Source: Terriglobia bacterium (lineage in GTDB: Bacteria; Acidobacteriota; Terriglobia; JAIQFV01). From it: DNA of 64,000 nucleotides. Positions 16,574-26,587 of the stretch are shown here, in pieces (the stretch's first letter is position 1; each line of letters starts with the position of its first letter). The translations under genes were made by a program, and so were the position numbers. Location of the stretch: assembly GCA_020073085.1 (NCBI GenBank), contig JAIQFV010000008.1, positions 186,001 through 250,000 of the forward strand. Reading direction: 5' to 3'. The notes under the pieces were generated by a model. The model was given only the letters and a program-made list of their open reading frames with translations, searched no databases and had not been told where the DNA came from.

Positions 16574-17185
16574 CTATCGGCCAGTGGGGCCTTTCTTCAC
16601 TCCGCCGATCTCGCGGTAACGGAAGCAATCGATCAGATGATCATTCACCATCCCCGTGGCCTGCATGTGAGCATAGCAGATGGTTGGACCCACGAACCTG
16701 AATCCCCTCCGGATAAGATCCTTGCTCATGGCCTCCGATTCTGCAGTCTTCGCGGGAATTTCTCTCAAAGATTTCCAGGCGTTCCGGATCGGTTTATCCC
16801 CCACGAACTGCCACAAGTAAGCATCAAAGCTTTCAAACTCCTTTTGAACAGCCAAAAACGCCTTCGCGTTCTGGATCGACGCCAGGATCTTGAGCCGGTT
16901 CCGGATGATCCCCTTGTCGGAGAGAAGTGATTTCACCTTCCTCGCGCCGTACCTTGCAATCTTCCCGGCATCAAATTGATCAAACGCCCTGCAGTAATTG
17001 GCGCGTCTCTTGAGGATGGTCAGCCAGCTCAATCCCGCCTGGGCGCCCTCCAGAACCAGAAACTCAAACAGCTTTGCATCGTCGTGCTCCGGCACGCCCC
17101 ACTCCCGGTCATGATACTCGATATACACGGCATCAGAATTGGCCCACGCGCATCGAGTCTTGACTTCATTCTCCAGCCGCACCAT
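16574..17185 (-). CDS. tag: DNA-3-methyladenine glycosylase I
   Basis: A 203-residue base-excision repair enzyme that removes 3-methyladenine from alkylated DNA. The alignment with E. coli Tag is clear along the whole length: RCAWANSDAVYIEYHDREWG near the start, EGAQAGLSWLTILKRR, GIIRNRLKI, and RGFRFVGPTICYAHMQATGMVNDH near the end. The zinc-snap residues are intact (C12, H25, H183 and C187). The gene is monocistronic and convergent with nothing; it reads away from the TPR gene, sharing a 136-bp divergent gap. Confidence 0.95.
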   Translation of the reverse strand: MVRLENEVKTRCAWANSDAVYIEYHDREWGVPEHDDAKLFEFLVLEGAQAGLSWLTILKRRANYCRAFDQFDAGKIARYGARKVKSLLSDKGIIRNRLKILASIQNAKAFLAVQKEFESFDAYLWQFVGDKPIRNAWKSLREIPAKTAESEAMSKDLIRRGFRFVGPTICYAHMQATGMVNDHLIDCFRYREIGGVKKGPTGR

Positions 17186-17321
17186 GAACTTCCCCCTTTC
17201 AAAAGAAACCTCTGCATTCGAGTCGGGCTCGATTTTTGTATGGACTTTTACCCCCCGAAGGATTAGCCTATCGATCTTCCCTTATTCTCGACGGCGTCCT
17301 TAAAGGGAAAGGGTGCTTGGA

Positions 17322-18395
17322 ATGACACTGAATCATGCTCAGGCTCGCCTGGCGATGGGTGCTCTGTTTTTGTTGCTTGTTCCCCTGACCGCGGAAGCGC
17401 AGGCGGTCGGAAATCGAGGGTCGTCAAGCTCAGGCTCCGGTCAAAGTCCCGTCTATACCATCCGCGGAAAAGTCTACAGCGAATATACCAACATCGTCCC
17501 GGAAATTCTCGAGGTGAGGCTTGAGAAGAACTTCACCCCCATCACTCAGGCTTATCTCAGGTCCGACCACGGGTTTGAGTTTTCACGTATCCCCGCGGGC
17601 AATTACAACGTGGTCATTAAAGACACCCGGTTTGAGGATATCAACGTTCCAGTGGAAGTCTTCGGGCAGAGTTCCCAAACCTTCTATGTAAACGTCGCAT
17701 TGACGCTTCGGAAAAACGACAAGAACCAATCCCCGGGGCTCGAGGCCGATGACGATTTGGGAGACACCGTCTCGGTGACGCTCCTCTCCAGCAAGGTCCC
17801 TCCCAAGGCGCTGAAACTGTATCGCAAGGCGCTGGAGTTGGATCGACAAAAGAAATATCCGGAAGCGATTGAGGATTTGAAGCTGGCGGTTTCGATTTTT
17901 TCTGATTTTTATTCAGCACAGCGAAATCTTGGGGTCCTCGAGTTTACTGACGGAAAGTACCCGGAGTCGATGGCCGCCCTTCAAACCGCTTCAAGGCTGA
18001 ACCCCGGCTCCGCCAAGGTTCAATACTTTCTCGGCCTGGACTGTCTCAACCTGAACGACTTGGGCACGGCCCTGGGTCACTTTGACAAAGTTATCACGCT
18101 CGCGCCCCAGAGAGCGGGGGCCTATTATTTCCAGGGGTATATTTTCTACAAGCAGAATCGGCTCGATCAGGCCGAGAAGAGCTTGAAGAGGGCCCTGGAA
18201 CTCGATGATAAGTTCAGCAGCTATTCCCGTTTGCAACTCGCCAACGTGTACATGAAGGAATCGCAACTTGCAGCGGCCTATCACCAGATGGAAGTTTTTC
18301 TGAAAGAGACCCCGAATGCCCAGGAAGTTTCCCAGGTGATGACGAATCTCAAGATTTTAAAGGAAATTCTGGGCCAACCTCCCAATCAACCCTGA
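17322..18395 (+). CDS. Secreted tetratricopeptide-repeat protein
   Basis: A 357-residue protein with a signal peptide (residues 1-27, ending AEAQA), a short serine/glycine-rich linker and a domain at about 45-120 that reads like a carboxypeptidase-regulatory-type beta-sandwich (YTIRGKVYSEY, GFEFSRIPAGNYNVVIKD). Residues 165-345 contain about five TPR units (for example ALKLYRKALELDRQKKYPEA and AGAYYFQGYIFYKQNRLDQA). Proteins of this build are common in Acidobacteriota and probably scaffold envelope complexes. I choose ATG 17322, eight bases after an AAAGGG; a GTG at 17313 would place the site on top of the start. Confidence 0.8.
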   Translation: MTLNHAQARLAMGALFLLLVPLTAEAQAVGNRGSSSSGSGQSPVYTIRGKVYSEYTNIVPEILEVRLEKNFTPITQAYLRSDHGFEFSRIPAGNYNVVIKDTRFEDINVPVEVFGQSSQTFYVNVALTLRKNDKNQSPGLEADDDLGDTVSVTLLSSKVPPKALKLYRKALELDRQKKYPEAIEDLKLAVSIFSDFYSAQRNLGVLEFTDGKYPESMAALQTASRLNPGSAKVQYFLGLDCLNLNDLGTALGHFDKVITLAPQRAGAYYFQGYIFYKQNRLDQAEKSLKRALELDDKFSSYSRLQLANVYMKESQLAAAYHQMEVFLKETPNAQEVSQVMTNLKILKEILGQPPNQP

Positions 18396-18498
18396 CGGTT
18401 CTCCGTTCCCCCCTCCAGACGAGTCCCTCCGCCAATCACGAGCATTTGCTGAGATTTCGCGTGCCATCCGGTTCGAGGAAAGTGATGCCATTGGCAGA

Positions 18499-18520
18499 GC
18501 GCGGGTGTAAATACCCCGCT
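18499..18520. terminator. Hairpin between convergent TPR and purF genes
   Basis: AGCG-C-GGGT and ACCC-CGCT form an eight-pair stem with one bulge around a GTAAAT loop. It lies 100 bp after the TPR stop and 40 bp after the purF stop, so it could end both transcripts. No T-tract is present, hence the low confidence. Confidence 0.3.
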
Positions 18521-18557
18521 GCGAGAGAATCTGCAAACCCGGGAGGGCAACACGATC

Positions 18558-19973
18558 TTAGGGGGAGTGCACTGATTCTGGGACCGGGGAAGCCAGCTTA
18601 AGCAGAGTACTCTCGGGCAACCGGGTGGGGTACTTTCCGGTAAAACAGGCGGTGCAATAGTGGGGGGCATCAGCTTCCACCGAGCTCTTCAAACCGGCGA
18701 AGGACAAGTACGCCAGAGAATCCGCGCCGATGAATTCCCGAATCTCTTCAATGGACCGGTTGGCCGCAATCAGCTCTTTCCTGGTGGGAGTGTCAATCCC
18801 ATAAAAACAGGGGGAGAGGGTGGGCGGGCAGCTGATGCGCACGTGCACCTCACGGGCGCCTGCCGAGCGCACCATACGCACGATCTTCTGGCTGGTTGTC
18901 CCCCGGACGATGGAATCGTCGATTAGAACCACCCGCTTCCCCTCCAGGATCTCCCGCACAGGGTTCAGTTTCACCTTCACACCAAAGTGGCGAATCGTCT
19001 GCTTCGGCTCGATGAACGTGCGTCCCACATAATGGTTTCGAATCAGGCCGAACTGAAAAGGCAGTCCGGATTCAAGAGAAAAGCCGATGGCGGCGGACAC
19101 GCCCGAGTCCGGAACGGGGACAATGATATCTGCGTCCGCGGGCGCCTCCCGGGCGAGGTGCCGGCCAAGCAGTTCGCGGCTGCGTTGGACCGACCGCCCA
19201 AACACGATGCTATCCGGGCGGGAGAAATACACATGCTCAAAGATGCAAAAGGAATGCGGGTGATCCTTGACCCAGGGAAGGGTCCTTGTCCCCCCGGATT
19301 CCACAACAAAAATTTCACCCGGCGCAACGTCACGAACGTAGGAAGCCTCAATCAGGTCAAAGGCGCAGGTTTCGGAGGCAAAGACCGTCGAGTCTCCCTG
19401 CCTTCCCATACACAGCGGCCGGAACCCATGGGGATCGCGAACCGCATAGAGTCGATCCTGCGTCAGGATCAGAACAGAATAGGCCCCCTCGATCTGTCGC
19501 AGCGCATCCACCAGGGCCTCTTCGAGGGTGGGAGCCGAAGACCTGGCCATCAGGTGGACGAGGACCTCGCTATCGCTCGTGGTTTGAAAAATGGAGCCCT
19601 CTCTTTCCAGCTGAGCGCGAAGTTCCACGGCATTGGTCAAGTTCCCGTTATGACAGAGGGCAATCTGTCCCCGATGACAATCAACCATGATCGGCTGTGC
19701 GTTCAATATATCGCTGTCGCCGGCGGTGGAATAGCGCGTATGCCCGATGGCCTGTGAGCCCGCCAGTTGATCCAACTTATCGCGCGAAAAAATGTCCGCG
19801 ACATAGCCCATGCCTTTTTCACAGAGCATCCGATCGTTCCGGTAGGAGGCAATCCCCGCGCTTTCTTGCCCCCGGTGCTGCAAGGCGTACAAACCCAAAT
19901 AGGTGAATCGGGCCGCGTCGGGATGGCCAAACACACCAAAAATGCCACACTCGTCATGGAACTTGTCATCCAT
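18558..19973 (-). CDS. purF: Amidophosphoribosyltransferase
   Basis: A 471-residue enzyme catalysing the first committed step of purine synthesis, PRPP plus glutamine to phosphoribosylamine. The N-terminal Ntn glutaminase domain begins MDDKFHDECGIFG, so an eight-residue propeptide would be removed to expose catalytic Cys9. ALQHRGQESAGIA and GHTRYSTAG follow as expected. The phosphoribosyltransferase domain has the PRPP loop VVLIDDSIVRGTTSQKIV. C-terminal cysteines in ISCPPTLSPCFYGIDTP and YCTACFTGKYP fit the iron-sulfur (Bacillus-type) enzymes. It is the last gene of the purS-Q-L-F run, 48 bp after purL. Confidence 0.97.
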   Translation of the reverse strand: MDDKFHDECGIFGVFGHPDAARFTYLGLYALQHRGQESAGIASYRNDRMLCEKGMGYVADIFSRDKLDQLAGSQAIGHTRYSTAGDSDILNAQPIMVDCHRGQIALCHNGNLTNAVELRAQLEREGSIFQTTSDSEVLVHLMARSSAPTLEEALVDALRQIEGAYSVLILTQDRLYAVRDPHGFRPLCMGRQGDSTVFASETCAFDLIEASYVRDVAPGEIFVVESGGTRTLPWVKDHPHSFCIFEHVYFSRPDSIVFGRSVQRSRELLGRHLAREAPADADIIVPVPDSGVSAAIGFSLESGLPFQFGLIRNHYVGRTFIEPKQTIRHFGVKVKLNPVREILEGKRVVLIDDSIVRGTTSQKIVRMVRSAGAREVHVRISCPPTLSPCFYGIDTPTRKELIAANRSIEEIREFIGADSLAYLSFAGLKSSVEADAPHYCTACFTGKYPTRLPESTLLKLASPVPESVHSP

Positions 19974-20021
19974 TCGCGTCGCCTCGCCGATCCTTCCTTT
20001 TCCGGCGGCCCGGATCGTGCC

Positions 20022-22421
20022 TCACCGGACCATCGACAACAATTGCTCCAGTTCATGATCCCAGAGATCAAAAAACGCCTTCAAGGGGGTCTGAATGAGA
20101 ATCTGTTTTTCGGTTCGCAGGAGCCAGTCTTCTTGTATCACACGCCCCAGGACTTGGAAAGGAATTTTGTGTCGTCCGCAGATCTCGCTCACCGAAGAAT
20201 GATTCTCCCTGGAAAAAGACACCAGCACCCGGGAGGGTTTCTCATTGAACAGCAGCGCATACAACTCGCGATCCGCATCCGCCGGGAGTTTGATCTCCCA
20301 CCCCAGGATCCTCTGGCGGCTTGCAAACGACGATTCGGCCAGCGCGATCGCCAGGCCCCCCTCGGAGAGATCATGACAGGATCGCAGGAGTCCGTGTTGG
20401 TGGAGATCCAACAAGGCCCGGTGCAACAGGTGCTCAAAATTCAGGTCCACGCACGACACCGTCGATCCCAATTTACCCGTCTCGATTTTTAAAAACTCTG
20501 AAGCACATTCCAGAAAGTTCAGCGGGGATAGTGGGGCCACGTCTCCCAGCATAGCGATGAGGTCCCCTCTTTGTTGAAAACCCATGGGAACCAATTGAGC
20601 CACGTCTTCGATGACTCCGACCATCCCGATGACCGGGGTCGGAAAGATTCCTTTTCCAAACGTTTCATTATAGAAGCTGACATTCCCGCCGGTGATCGGG
20701 GTCCCAAAGATCTCGCAAGCCTCCTTGATTCCGTCAATGACTTCGCTGAACGCCCACATCACCTCGGGTTTCTCGGGGTTCCCGAAATTCAAGCAATTGG
20801 TGGCGGCCAGGGGACGGGCGCCTACACTCACCAGGTTCCGGCATGACTCCGCGACCGCCAGTTTCGCCGCTTCCCGCGGATCGATCTGGGCATATCTTCC
20901 GTTGCCGTCGAGTGAGAGCGCGATTCCACGGGTCGTGTTTTTGATTCGGATCACTGCGGCGTCGCTGCCCGGCAGGACGCAGGTATTGGTCCGGACCATG
21001 TGATCATACTGTTGATAGACCCAACGTCGGCTGCACAGGTTCTCGCTCGATAAGAGACAGCGCAGAACCGTTTCAACCCGGGAAGGGTCACTCCACGACG
21101 GGGATCCCGCAAGGGATTCCGAGCGCATCCCATCGATCCCGGGGGTGCGTCCATTCCTGCCCGAAATTTTCTTCGGCGCCTTCTTGGGCCGGCGATACAC
21201 CGGGGCGTCATTCGCCAGGGACTTTGCCGGGATCTCGGCCACCACCTTGCCATGGTCGCGAACCCGCAACACGCCATCCCGCGTCACCACACCGATTTTG
21301 ACCGCTTCCAGCCCCCACTTTGAAAAAATGGTTTGCAGTTCTTCCACTCGCCCGCGCTTGGCCACCAGCAACATCCGCTCCTGGGATTCGCTGAGCATGA
21401 TTTCGTATGGGGTCATGCCCGTCTCGCGCTGGGGGACAAACTTCAGGTCAATCTCAATTCCGGTGCCACCCCGTGCCGCCATCTCACAGGTCGAACACGT
21501 CAGCCCCGCAGCCCCCATGTCCTGGATCCCCAGGATACCGCCACTCTCCATCGCTTCCAGACAGGCCTCCAGCAGACACTTCTCAAGAAAGGGATCCCCC
21601 ACCTGAACATTGGGGCGCTTGGAGGCGGTCGTCTCATCAAACTCGGAGGAGGCCAACAGAGAGGCGCCGTGAATGCCATCGCGGCCGGTCTTGGCGCCTA
21701 CGTAAATAACGGAATTTCCTATCCCGCCGGCTCGACCCAGAAAGATCTTGGGCTTTTGGGTCCGTGGATCCTTCTTGAAGATTCCGAGGGCAAAAGCGTT
21801 GACCAGCGGATTCTGTGCGTAACAATCTTCAAAATAGATCTCCCCGCCCAGGGTGGGAACCCCGAAGCAGTTTCCATAAAAGGCAATCCCTCCTACCACA
21901 CCCCGCAGAATTCTGCGATTCCGGGCAGCGGTTTCGGAGGGCCCGTCACTTGCTGGAGGGGGAGGATGAATTTGCGCTTTCTCGGCCTCAGGATGGGAGG
22001 CGCCCTTGCGAGGATGAAGGGACCCAAAGCGGAGACTGTTCATCGCGGCAATGGGACGTGCCCCCATTGTAAAGATGTCGCGCAGGATTCCGCCCACCCC
22101 GGTTGCAGCACCCTGAAACGGTTCGACGAAACTGGGGTGGTTATGCGATTCAATCTTGAAGGCAATGGCGATGCCATCCCCCAGCGTGATAACGCCGGCA
22201 TTCTCGCCCGGACCCTGCAGCACAGAGGGGCCCCGTGTCGGCAGGCGCTTCAGATGCACCCGCGAGCTTTTGTAGGAGCAATGCTCGCTCCACATGACCG
22301 AAAATATCCCCAGTTCAGTGAGTGTGGGCTTTCGACCCAGGATGGAGAGAATTCTGGTGTACTCCTGCCGGGTGATCCCGTGCTGCCGGATTACTTCTGA
22401 AGAAATACTGGAGTCAGCCAT
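20022..22421 (-). CDS. purL: Phosphoribosylformylglycinamidine synthase subunit PurL
   Basis: A 799-residue small-type PurL, the ATP-dependent subunit that works with PurQ and PurS to make FGAM. Core motifs are visible: [12 protein letters not shown] (43-54), [13 protein letters not shown] (89-101), [18 protein letters not shown] (108-125) and TCEMAARGG further on. Two segments exceed the family norm: about 30 residues at 136-165, rich in Pro, Ala and His (for example [14 protein letters not shown]), and a basic, glycine-rich linker at about 405-445. Both lie between conserved blocks and read as codons without stops, so they are genuine insertions. No ribosome binding site precedes the ATG; the gap from purQ is 89 bp. 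Confidence 0.96.
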   Translation of the reverse strand: MADSSISSEVIRQHGITRQEYTRILSILGRKPTLTELGIFSVMWSEHCSYKSSRVHLKRLPTRGPSVLQGPGENAGVITLGDGIAIAFKIESHNHPSFVEPFQGAATGVGGILRDIFTMGARPIAAMNSLRFGSLHPRKGASHPEAEKAQIHPPPPASDGPSETAARNRRILRGVVGGIAFYGNCFGVPTLGGEIYFEDCYAQNPLVNAFALGIFKKDPRTQKPKIFLGRAGGIGNSVIYVGAKTGRDGIHGASLLASSEFDETTASKRPNVQVGDPFLEKCLLEACLEAMESGGILGIQDMGAAGLTCSTCEMAARGGTGIEIDLKFVPQRETGMTPYEIMLSESQERMLLVAKRGRVEELQTIFSKWGLEAVKIGVVTRDGVLRVRDHGKVVAEIPAKSLANDAPVYRRPKKAPKKISGRNGRTPGIDGMRSESLAGSPSWSDPSRVETVLRCLLSSENLCSRRWVYQQYDHMVRTNTCVLPGSDAAVIRIKNTTRGIALSLDGNGRYAQIDPREAAKLAVAESCRNLVSVGARPLAATNCLNFGNPEKPEVMWAFSEVIDGIKEACEIFGTPITGGNVSFYNETFGKGIFPTPVIGMVGVIEDVAQLVPMGFQQRGDLIAMLGDVAPLSPLNFLECASEFLKIETGKLGSTVSCVDLNFEHLLHRALLDLHQHGLLRSCHDLSEGGLAIALAESSFASRQRILGWEIKLPADADRELYALLFNEKPSRVLVSFSRENHSSVSEICGRHKIPFQVLGRVIQEDWLLRTEKQILIQTPLKAFFDLWDHELEQLLSMVR

Positions 22422-22510
22422 AAGAGTTATGTGCGTGGCGGGAATGCTGGGCAGGCCCCGGCCAGGGGGCTCGATTCAAGAAGATCGCGGGGATCCCGAT
22501 GACTCGGACC

Positions 22511-23206
22511 TTACCGGGCCAACAGACTGCCGACCATGGATTCAAAAATTCCCCGGCCATCCTCGGACCCGAGCAGCAACTCACTGGCCCGTTCCGGATG
22601 CGGCATCATGCCCATCACATTTCCCGCCCGATTGCAGATGCCGGCAATATTTCTCGCCGCGCCGTTGGGATTGCACTCCTCGGTGGGATCTCCCTCCGCC
22701 GTCGAATACCGGAACACCACCTGCTGGTTCGCTTCTAAATCGTCCAGGGTCCCGGAATCGGCATAGTAGTTTCCTTCCATGTGGGCGATGGGGACCCTCA
22801 GGACCTGCCCGAGGGCAAGATTCTGGGTGAAAGGAAGGCCGTTGTTTTCCGTTCGAACATGGACATGTTTACAAATGAATTCCAGTCCCCGGTTCCGCAT
22901 GAGCGCTCCCGGCAACAATCCCGCTTCGCACAGGATCTGAAATCCGTTGCAAATGCCGAGCACCAACCCTCCGGCATCGGCAAACAATCGGACGGCCTTC
23001 ATCACCGGGGAGAACTTGGCGATGGCGCCTGTTCGCAGGTAATCGCCATAGGCAAAGCCTCCGGGCAAGACAATGGCGTCATAGCCCTGCAGTCTATCGC
23101 TTTCGTGCCAGATGAAATCCACAGGCTGTCCAATGACCCGATGAATCACGTGGTAGGCATCGTGGTCACAATTGCTTCCCGGAAAAACCACTACACCCCA
23201 ATGCAT
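22511..23206 (-). CDS. purQ: Phosphoribosylformylglycinamidine synthase glutaminase subunit
   Basis: A 231-residue class I glutamine amidotransferase that supplies ammonia to PurL. The start [19 protein letters not shown] is typical of PurQ. The nucleophile Cys lies in [13 protein letters not shown], and the catalytic His-Glu pair in [12 protein letters not shown] near the C-terminus. I start at ATG 23206, preceded by AAGGACGG, rather than 12 codons earlier. The gene sits between purS and purL and all three products form one complex. Confidence 0.96.
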   Translation of the reverse strand: MHWGVVVFPGSNCDHDAYHVIHRVIGQPVDFIWHESDRLQGYDAIVLPGGFAYGDYLRTGAIAKFSPVMKAVRLFADAGGLVLGICNGFQILCEAGLLPGALMRNRGLEFICKHVHVRTENNGLPFTQNLALGQVLRVPIAHMEGNYYADSGTLDDLEANQQVVFRYSTAEGDPTEECNPNGAARNIAGICNRAGNVMGMMPHPERASELLLGSEDGRGIFESMVGSLLAR

Positions 23207-23257
23207 ATCAACCGTCCTTGCCCGCGTTCTTGGATCTCGCAACGAGGCATCCCATTT

Positions 23258-23503
23258 TTAGTTCTTGAGGATAAAGGAGAATTCTTCAATCACCGGGTTG
23301 GTCAGGACCTCCCGCGCAATGCGTTCGACCTCTTCCCGCGCGGCGGCTTCGTCCTGAATCCCATTCAGCTGAATTTCAAAAAGTTTTCCCTGCCGGACCT
23401 CGGTCACCGACCTGAAGCCGAGACTCTCGATGGCATGGTGGATCGCCTTGCCCTGGGGGTCCAGAACGGTTTTCTTCAAGCTGACAATCACTTCGGCCTT
23501 CAT
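23258..23503 (-). CDS. purS: Phosphoribosylformylglycinamidine synthase subunit PurS
   Basis: An 81-residue protein of typical PurS length. It reads KAEVIVSLKKTVLDPQGKAI followed by HHAIESLGFRSVTEVRQGK and ends with a conserved acidic helix and NPVIEEFSF. PurS bridges PurQ and PurL and helps channel ammonia. AAGGA lies eight bases before the ATG. It is the first purine gene of the run; the gap to the preceding AAA-associated domain gene is only 50 bp, and no separate promoter is visible, so purine genes may be co-transcribed with the transporter genes. Confidence 0.95.
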   Translation of the reverse strand: MKAEVIVSLKKTVLDPQGKAIHHAIESLGFRSVTEVRQGKLFEIQLNGIQDEAAAREEVERIAREVLTNPVIEEFSFILKN

Positions 23504-23553
23504 TGCCGGTTCCTTCCAGTCGGGGTTGAGACGCGCCCGAATTTCTTCAGCGT

Positions 23554-24093
23554 TTATGCTTCCCCCTCCACGGCGTTCCCCTCCGATTTTTCGGGTCGCA
23601 AAAAGAATTCCTCTGCATCCCGATCATATTCGAACAACTCGGCATAGCGACCCCAATCCAGCGCGGTGGCGAATTGCCGGTTCGCCTCCGATGAAGAGAA
23701 ATATTTCTTCAGTATCTCAATCAGGAATTCTTTTCCCACCCGGTGGTCCTCCTGGGATTTCAACTTTTCCACAACCCGGTGAATAATGGGCAGGTGTTCA
23801 ATCTGCTTCCGAAAGATGGCTTTCCTCAGATTCTCATCGCCGTCGTTCAACTGGATTCCGAGAGGCGTTGGCTCGATATCCCCCGATTCAATCTTTACAA
23901 ACCCGAGGATCTCTGCGGCCTCCGTGATAGGGAGCAAGTCGTCGAGTTCGAAATGCAGCTTCTGACTGAGCTTGTAAACATCATCCGGCCCTTCGGTCTC
24001 CTGGATCACCTTGATCAGCCCCATGATCGGACCAATCCGTGCATGGGGCAAGGGTTCGAGGCCTTCGGCATTTTTCACTTTCGTCATTGCCAT
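23554..24093 (-). CDS. ABC-transporter AAA-associated domain protein
   Basis: A 179-residue protein matching the C-terminal AAA-associated domain (PF09821) that usually forms the tail of nitrate/sulfonate/taurine-type ABC ATPases. The characteristic parts are IGPIMGLIKVIQETEGPDDVYKL, a helical core with LLPITEAAEILGFVKIESGDIEPTPLG, and the terminal RYAELFEYDRDAEEFFL. Here the domain is a separate gene, 133 bp beyond the ATPase stop, with its own AAAAGGAG four bases before the ATG. It probably regulates or stabilises the ATPase encoded just upstream. Confidence 0.88.
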   Translation of the reverse strand: MAMTKVKNAEGLEPLPHARIGPIMGLIKVIQETEGPDDVYKLSQKLHFELDDLLPITEAAEILGFVKIESGDIEPTPLGIQLNDGDENLRKAIFRKQIEHLPIIHRVVEKLKSQEDHRVGKEFLIEILKKYFSSSEANRQFATALDWGRYAELFEYDRDAEEFFLRPEKSEGNAVEGEA

Positions 24094-24226
24094 GGTTCTC
24101 CTTTTACACGATGAATTCGGGAGCGCGTGTTCCCAAATTCAGCACCCCTCAACGGTTCCCAACCTTCTCTCCAGCAACCTCGGACGGCCGGGGTCAAATT
24201 CCATGTCAAAAATCCTTATGAGCTCT

Positions 24227-25027
24227 TCACACGATGAGCGAGTAAAAATGGTCAACGACCTCTTCAACCTCTTTCGACTTCATCTTACGCGGGCGGGGCA
24301 AGGTGATGAGTTCATCGGCCACTATTCGACCGGGTTTGTTCGCATAAACCAGAATGCGGTCCGACATGAAGACCGCCTCCTCCACGCTGTGCGTAACCAG
24401 AATGATCGTTTTCGTGACGATCTTCTTCGACTGCCAGATGTCGAGCACCTGCTCCCGCAAGTTGGCCGCCGTCAGCACATCCAGGGCGGAAAAAGGTTCG
24501 TCCATACACAAGAGTTCCGGTTCGAGGGTCAGGGATCGCGCCAGCCCGACGCGTTGTTTCATCCCACCCGAGAGTTCCTTGGGATAGGCGCGTTCGTAAC
24601 CATCCAAGCCCACCATGTCGATATACTTGTTGGCCCGACGCAAGCGCTGCCGGGGAGGGACTCCCTGGGCTTCCAGGCCCAGGGCTACGTTTTCTGCGAC
24701 GGTCAGCCAAGGGAAAAGCGCAAAGCTTTGAAAAACCATCGCCGTTTTCGTGTTCACCCCGTGAACTTCCTGGCCCCGATAGAGAACCCGACCTGACGAA
24801 GGAGGAATCAATCCGGTGATAATTCGAAGCAAGCTTGATTTCCCACAGCCGGAGGGCCCGATGAAAGAAACGAACGTGTTCTCCTCGATGCGCGTCGAGA
24901 TGGCATCCAGAATTACAATCCCGTTCGCGAAGGATTTGGCCACTCCCTCCAGTTCCAGCAAGTGGGAAGAGGATGGGCGGAGATGTAACGATCCTGAGGT
25001 CTGGTCCTGAACTAACGGTGTCGTCAT
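24227..25027 (-). CDS. NitT/TauT-type ABC transporter ATP-binding protein
   Basis: A 266-residue ATPase with an intact nucleotide-binding domain: Walker [14 protein letters not shown]-loop [18 protein letters not shown], signature [15 protein letters not shown], Walker [13 protein letters not shown] and switch histidine in [10 protein letters not shown]. The [13 protein letters not shown] block and the C-terminal [16 protein letters not shown] are typical of nitrate/sulfonate/bicarbonate importers. The substrate is unknown. No permease or binding protein is adjacent; a tandem permease of the matching class is at 42995-44677. The ATG at 25027 is preferred over GTG 25039, which overlaps the AAGGTG binding site. 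Confidence 0.9.
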   Translation of the reverse strand: MTTPLVQDQTSGSLHLRPSSSHLLELEGVAKSFANGIVILDAISTRIEENTFVSFIGPSGCGKSSLLRIITGLIPPSSGRVLYRGQEVHGVNTKTAMVFQSFALFPWLTVAENVALGLEAQGVPPRQRLRRANKYIDMVGLDGYERAYPKELSGGMKQRVGLARSLTLEPELLCMDEPFSALDVLTAANLREQVLDIWQSKKIVTKTIILVTHSVEEAVFMSDRILVYANKPGRIVADELITLPRPRKMKSKEVEEVVDHFYSLIV

Positions 25028-25390
25028 GATCGGATGCACCTTCGGACTTCATTTGACCAATCCACGGGTGGGGTTTCATGCCCGTTTTCTGAAAACAGTC
25101 GCCACTGACAAGGTTGAATTATCGCACACTTGAGCCCCTTTCGCTTGCATCATCCTGGAAGCGGTTTCAATCTGAATCGCTTCCTCCGAAACCGGCGCTC
25201 AAGGCGGGAGAAACGATGAAATTCTAGCTCAGGCAAATTATCGGCGTCAACACGCCCTTCCACCGGAGAACGATGCACTTGGGGATCCGACCTTGCGACA
25301 CGGTCAACCCGATAATTGTGCTTTGTTCATGGGGAAATCCTGCTATAATCTGCCGCTTACGTCAGCTTAGAAAAGAATGGTGGAGGGAAG
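25028..25390. other. Divergent region between ABC ATPase and lepB
   Basis: About 360 bp. It holds a possible lepB promoter (25322-25349) and a 7-bp stem (CGGTTTC with GAAACCG, near 25162-25194). No small gene was found. Confidence 0.4.
25322..25349 (+). promoter_or_regulatory. Sigma-70-like promoter of lepB
   Basis: TTTGTT at 25322-25327 is followed after 16 bases by a perfect TATAAT at 25344-25349. The lepB ATG is 41 bases downstream of the -10 element. Confidence 0.55.
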
Positions 25391-26155
25391 ATGGAAGAAC
25401 CAAAGGAAACCATTGCCGATCCGGAGTCATCGCCACCGGCGGCGACGGAGCCGGCCAGATCCAGGAAGTGGGAACTGATTGTCTGGGAAAACATCAAATC
25501 TTTGCTTTTCGTCCTGATCGCCGTCTTTTTCATCCGCTCTTTTGTGGTGGAGGCGACGGTGGTTCCCACCGGATCGATGGAACGCACCATCCTGATTGGC
25601 GATCATCTCTTCCTGAGCAAACTGCCCTACGGACCCCGCATCCCTTTCACCAACGTCCGGTTTCCAGCCATTAAAAACATCAAGCACGGGGACATCGTTG
25701 CATTCCGATTTCCGCTCGATCCCACGCTCACCTATGTGAAGCGCGTGATTGCAATGCCCGGAGATGTTATTGAGATCCGGCGAAAACAAGTCTTCCTCAA
25801 CGGACGGGCCCTCGAGGAGCCTTACGCTGTCCACTCCGACTCCCAGGTTTACGGTGACCTTGAGTACCTTCCGGGCGACGTCCGCCTGCGGGACAATATG
25901 GCACCGGTAACCGTGCCTCCTCAAAGTTTCTTTGCGATGGGGGACAACCGGGATCTAAGCTATGACAGCCGCTTCTGGGGATTTGTGCCGTTTGATAACG
26001 TCGTCGGCGAACCTCTGATCGTCTTCTGGTCGTACGATGCCCCCACGCAGGATTGGCTCAGCCCGGGGATCACAAGCCGGGTAGAGTTCTATACCTCCGT
26101 ATTGGTACACTTCCTTGACAGGACCCGTTGGGGTCGCACTGGCAAGATATTCTAA
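25391..26155 (+). CDS. lepB: Signal peptidase I
   Basis: A 254-residue type I signal peptidase that cleaves signal peptides of exported proteins at the outer face of the inner membrane. After a 26-residue cytoplasmic tail, one membrane anchor spans about 30-52. The catalytic serine is S62 in VPTGSMERTILIGD and the general-base lysine is K117 in LTYVKRVIAMPGD. The late box MGDNRDLSYDSRFWGFVP is also intact. A GGAGG lies just before the ATG. The window encodes several exported proteins (glycosidases, TPR, VWFA, LolA-like) that would be its substrates. Confidence 0.95.
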   Translation: MEEPKETIADPESSPPAATEPARSRKWELIVWENIKSLLFVLIAVFFIRSFVVEATVVPTGSMERTILIGDHLFLSKLPYGPRIPFTNVRFPAIKNIKHGDIVAFRFPLDPTLTYVKRVIAMPGDVIEIRRKQVFLNGRALEEPYAVHSDSQVYGDLEYLPGDVRLRDNMAPVTVPPQSFFAMGDNRDLSYDSRFWGFVPFDNVVGEPLIVFWSYDAPTQDWLSPGITSRVEFYTSVLVHFLDRTRWGRTGKIF

Positions 26156-26302
26156 AAGCCGGGAAACCGTTTTTTCGACGATGCGAACCGGAGAACTGCG
26201 GGGGAAAGCACTGTCCCCAAAGGGGAGCAGGAGGGTCGGGACGGATAAACTTGAAGCAGCCAGTTATGAGTCGTGATCGGGGGCTCCTGGTCAACCCGGG
26301 CC

Positions 26303-26506
26303 TTAGGCATGAATCTTATACTCTGAGATTTTCTTGCTGAGCGTGTTGCGGTGAATCCCCAAAACCCGCGCCGCCTTGCACTGATTCCATTGGTTCCGTT
26401 CGAGAACCTTTCGAATGAACTTCTTTTCAAACTCCGTCAGGGCCTCGTCGTACAAAATCCCCCTATCCACCATCTGGTTAACCAGGTACTCTAACTGTTC
26501 TTTCAC
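26303..26506 (-). CDS. Fis-type helix-turn-helix protein
   Basis: A short protein (67 residues from GTG 26506, 75 from TTG 26530) whose second half is a Fis-type helix-turn-helix: FEKKFIRKVLERNQWNQCKAARVLGIHRNTLSKKI. This is the DNA-binding end of NtrC-type activators and of Fis itself. The first half (LVNQMVDRGILYDEALTEFE) matches stand-alone acidobacterial Fis-like regulators. The inner GTG is favoured because GGGAGG lies eight bases before it and inside the longer form. It lies 82 bp downstream of cvpA on the same strand. Confidence 0.8.
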   Translation of the reverse strand: MKEQLEYLVNQMVDRGILYDEALTEFEKKFIRKVLERNQWNQCKAARVLGIHRNTLSKKISEYKIHA

Positions 26507-26587
26507 GGCCACTGCCTCCCGATGATCCAAAGGATATTGTGATGAGCCCAGGGACTGAATGACCCCGTGAAGATCGGCCCCGTCCGG

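Noticed and set aside
18558-23503. Purine riboswitch or PurR-type box for the purS-Q-L-F run
   Set aside because: The 50-bp gap before purS is too short for a riboswitch and no conserved purine-aptamer core or PurBox-like repeat was seen.
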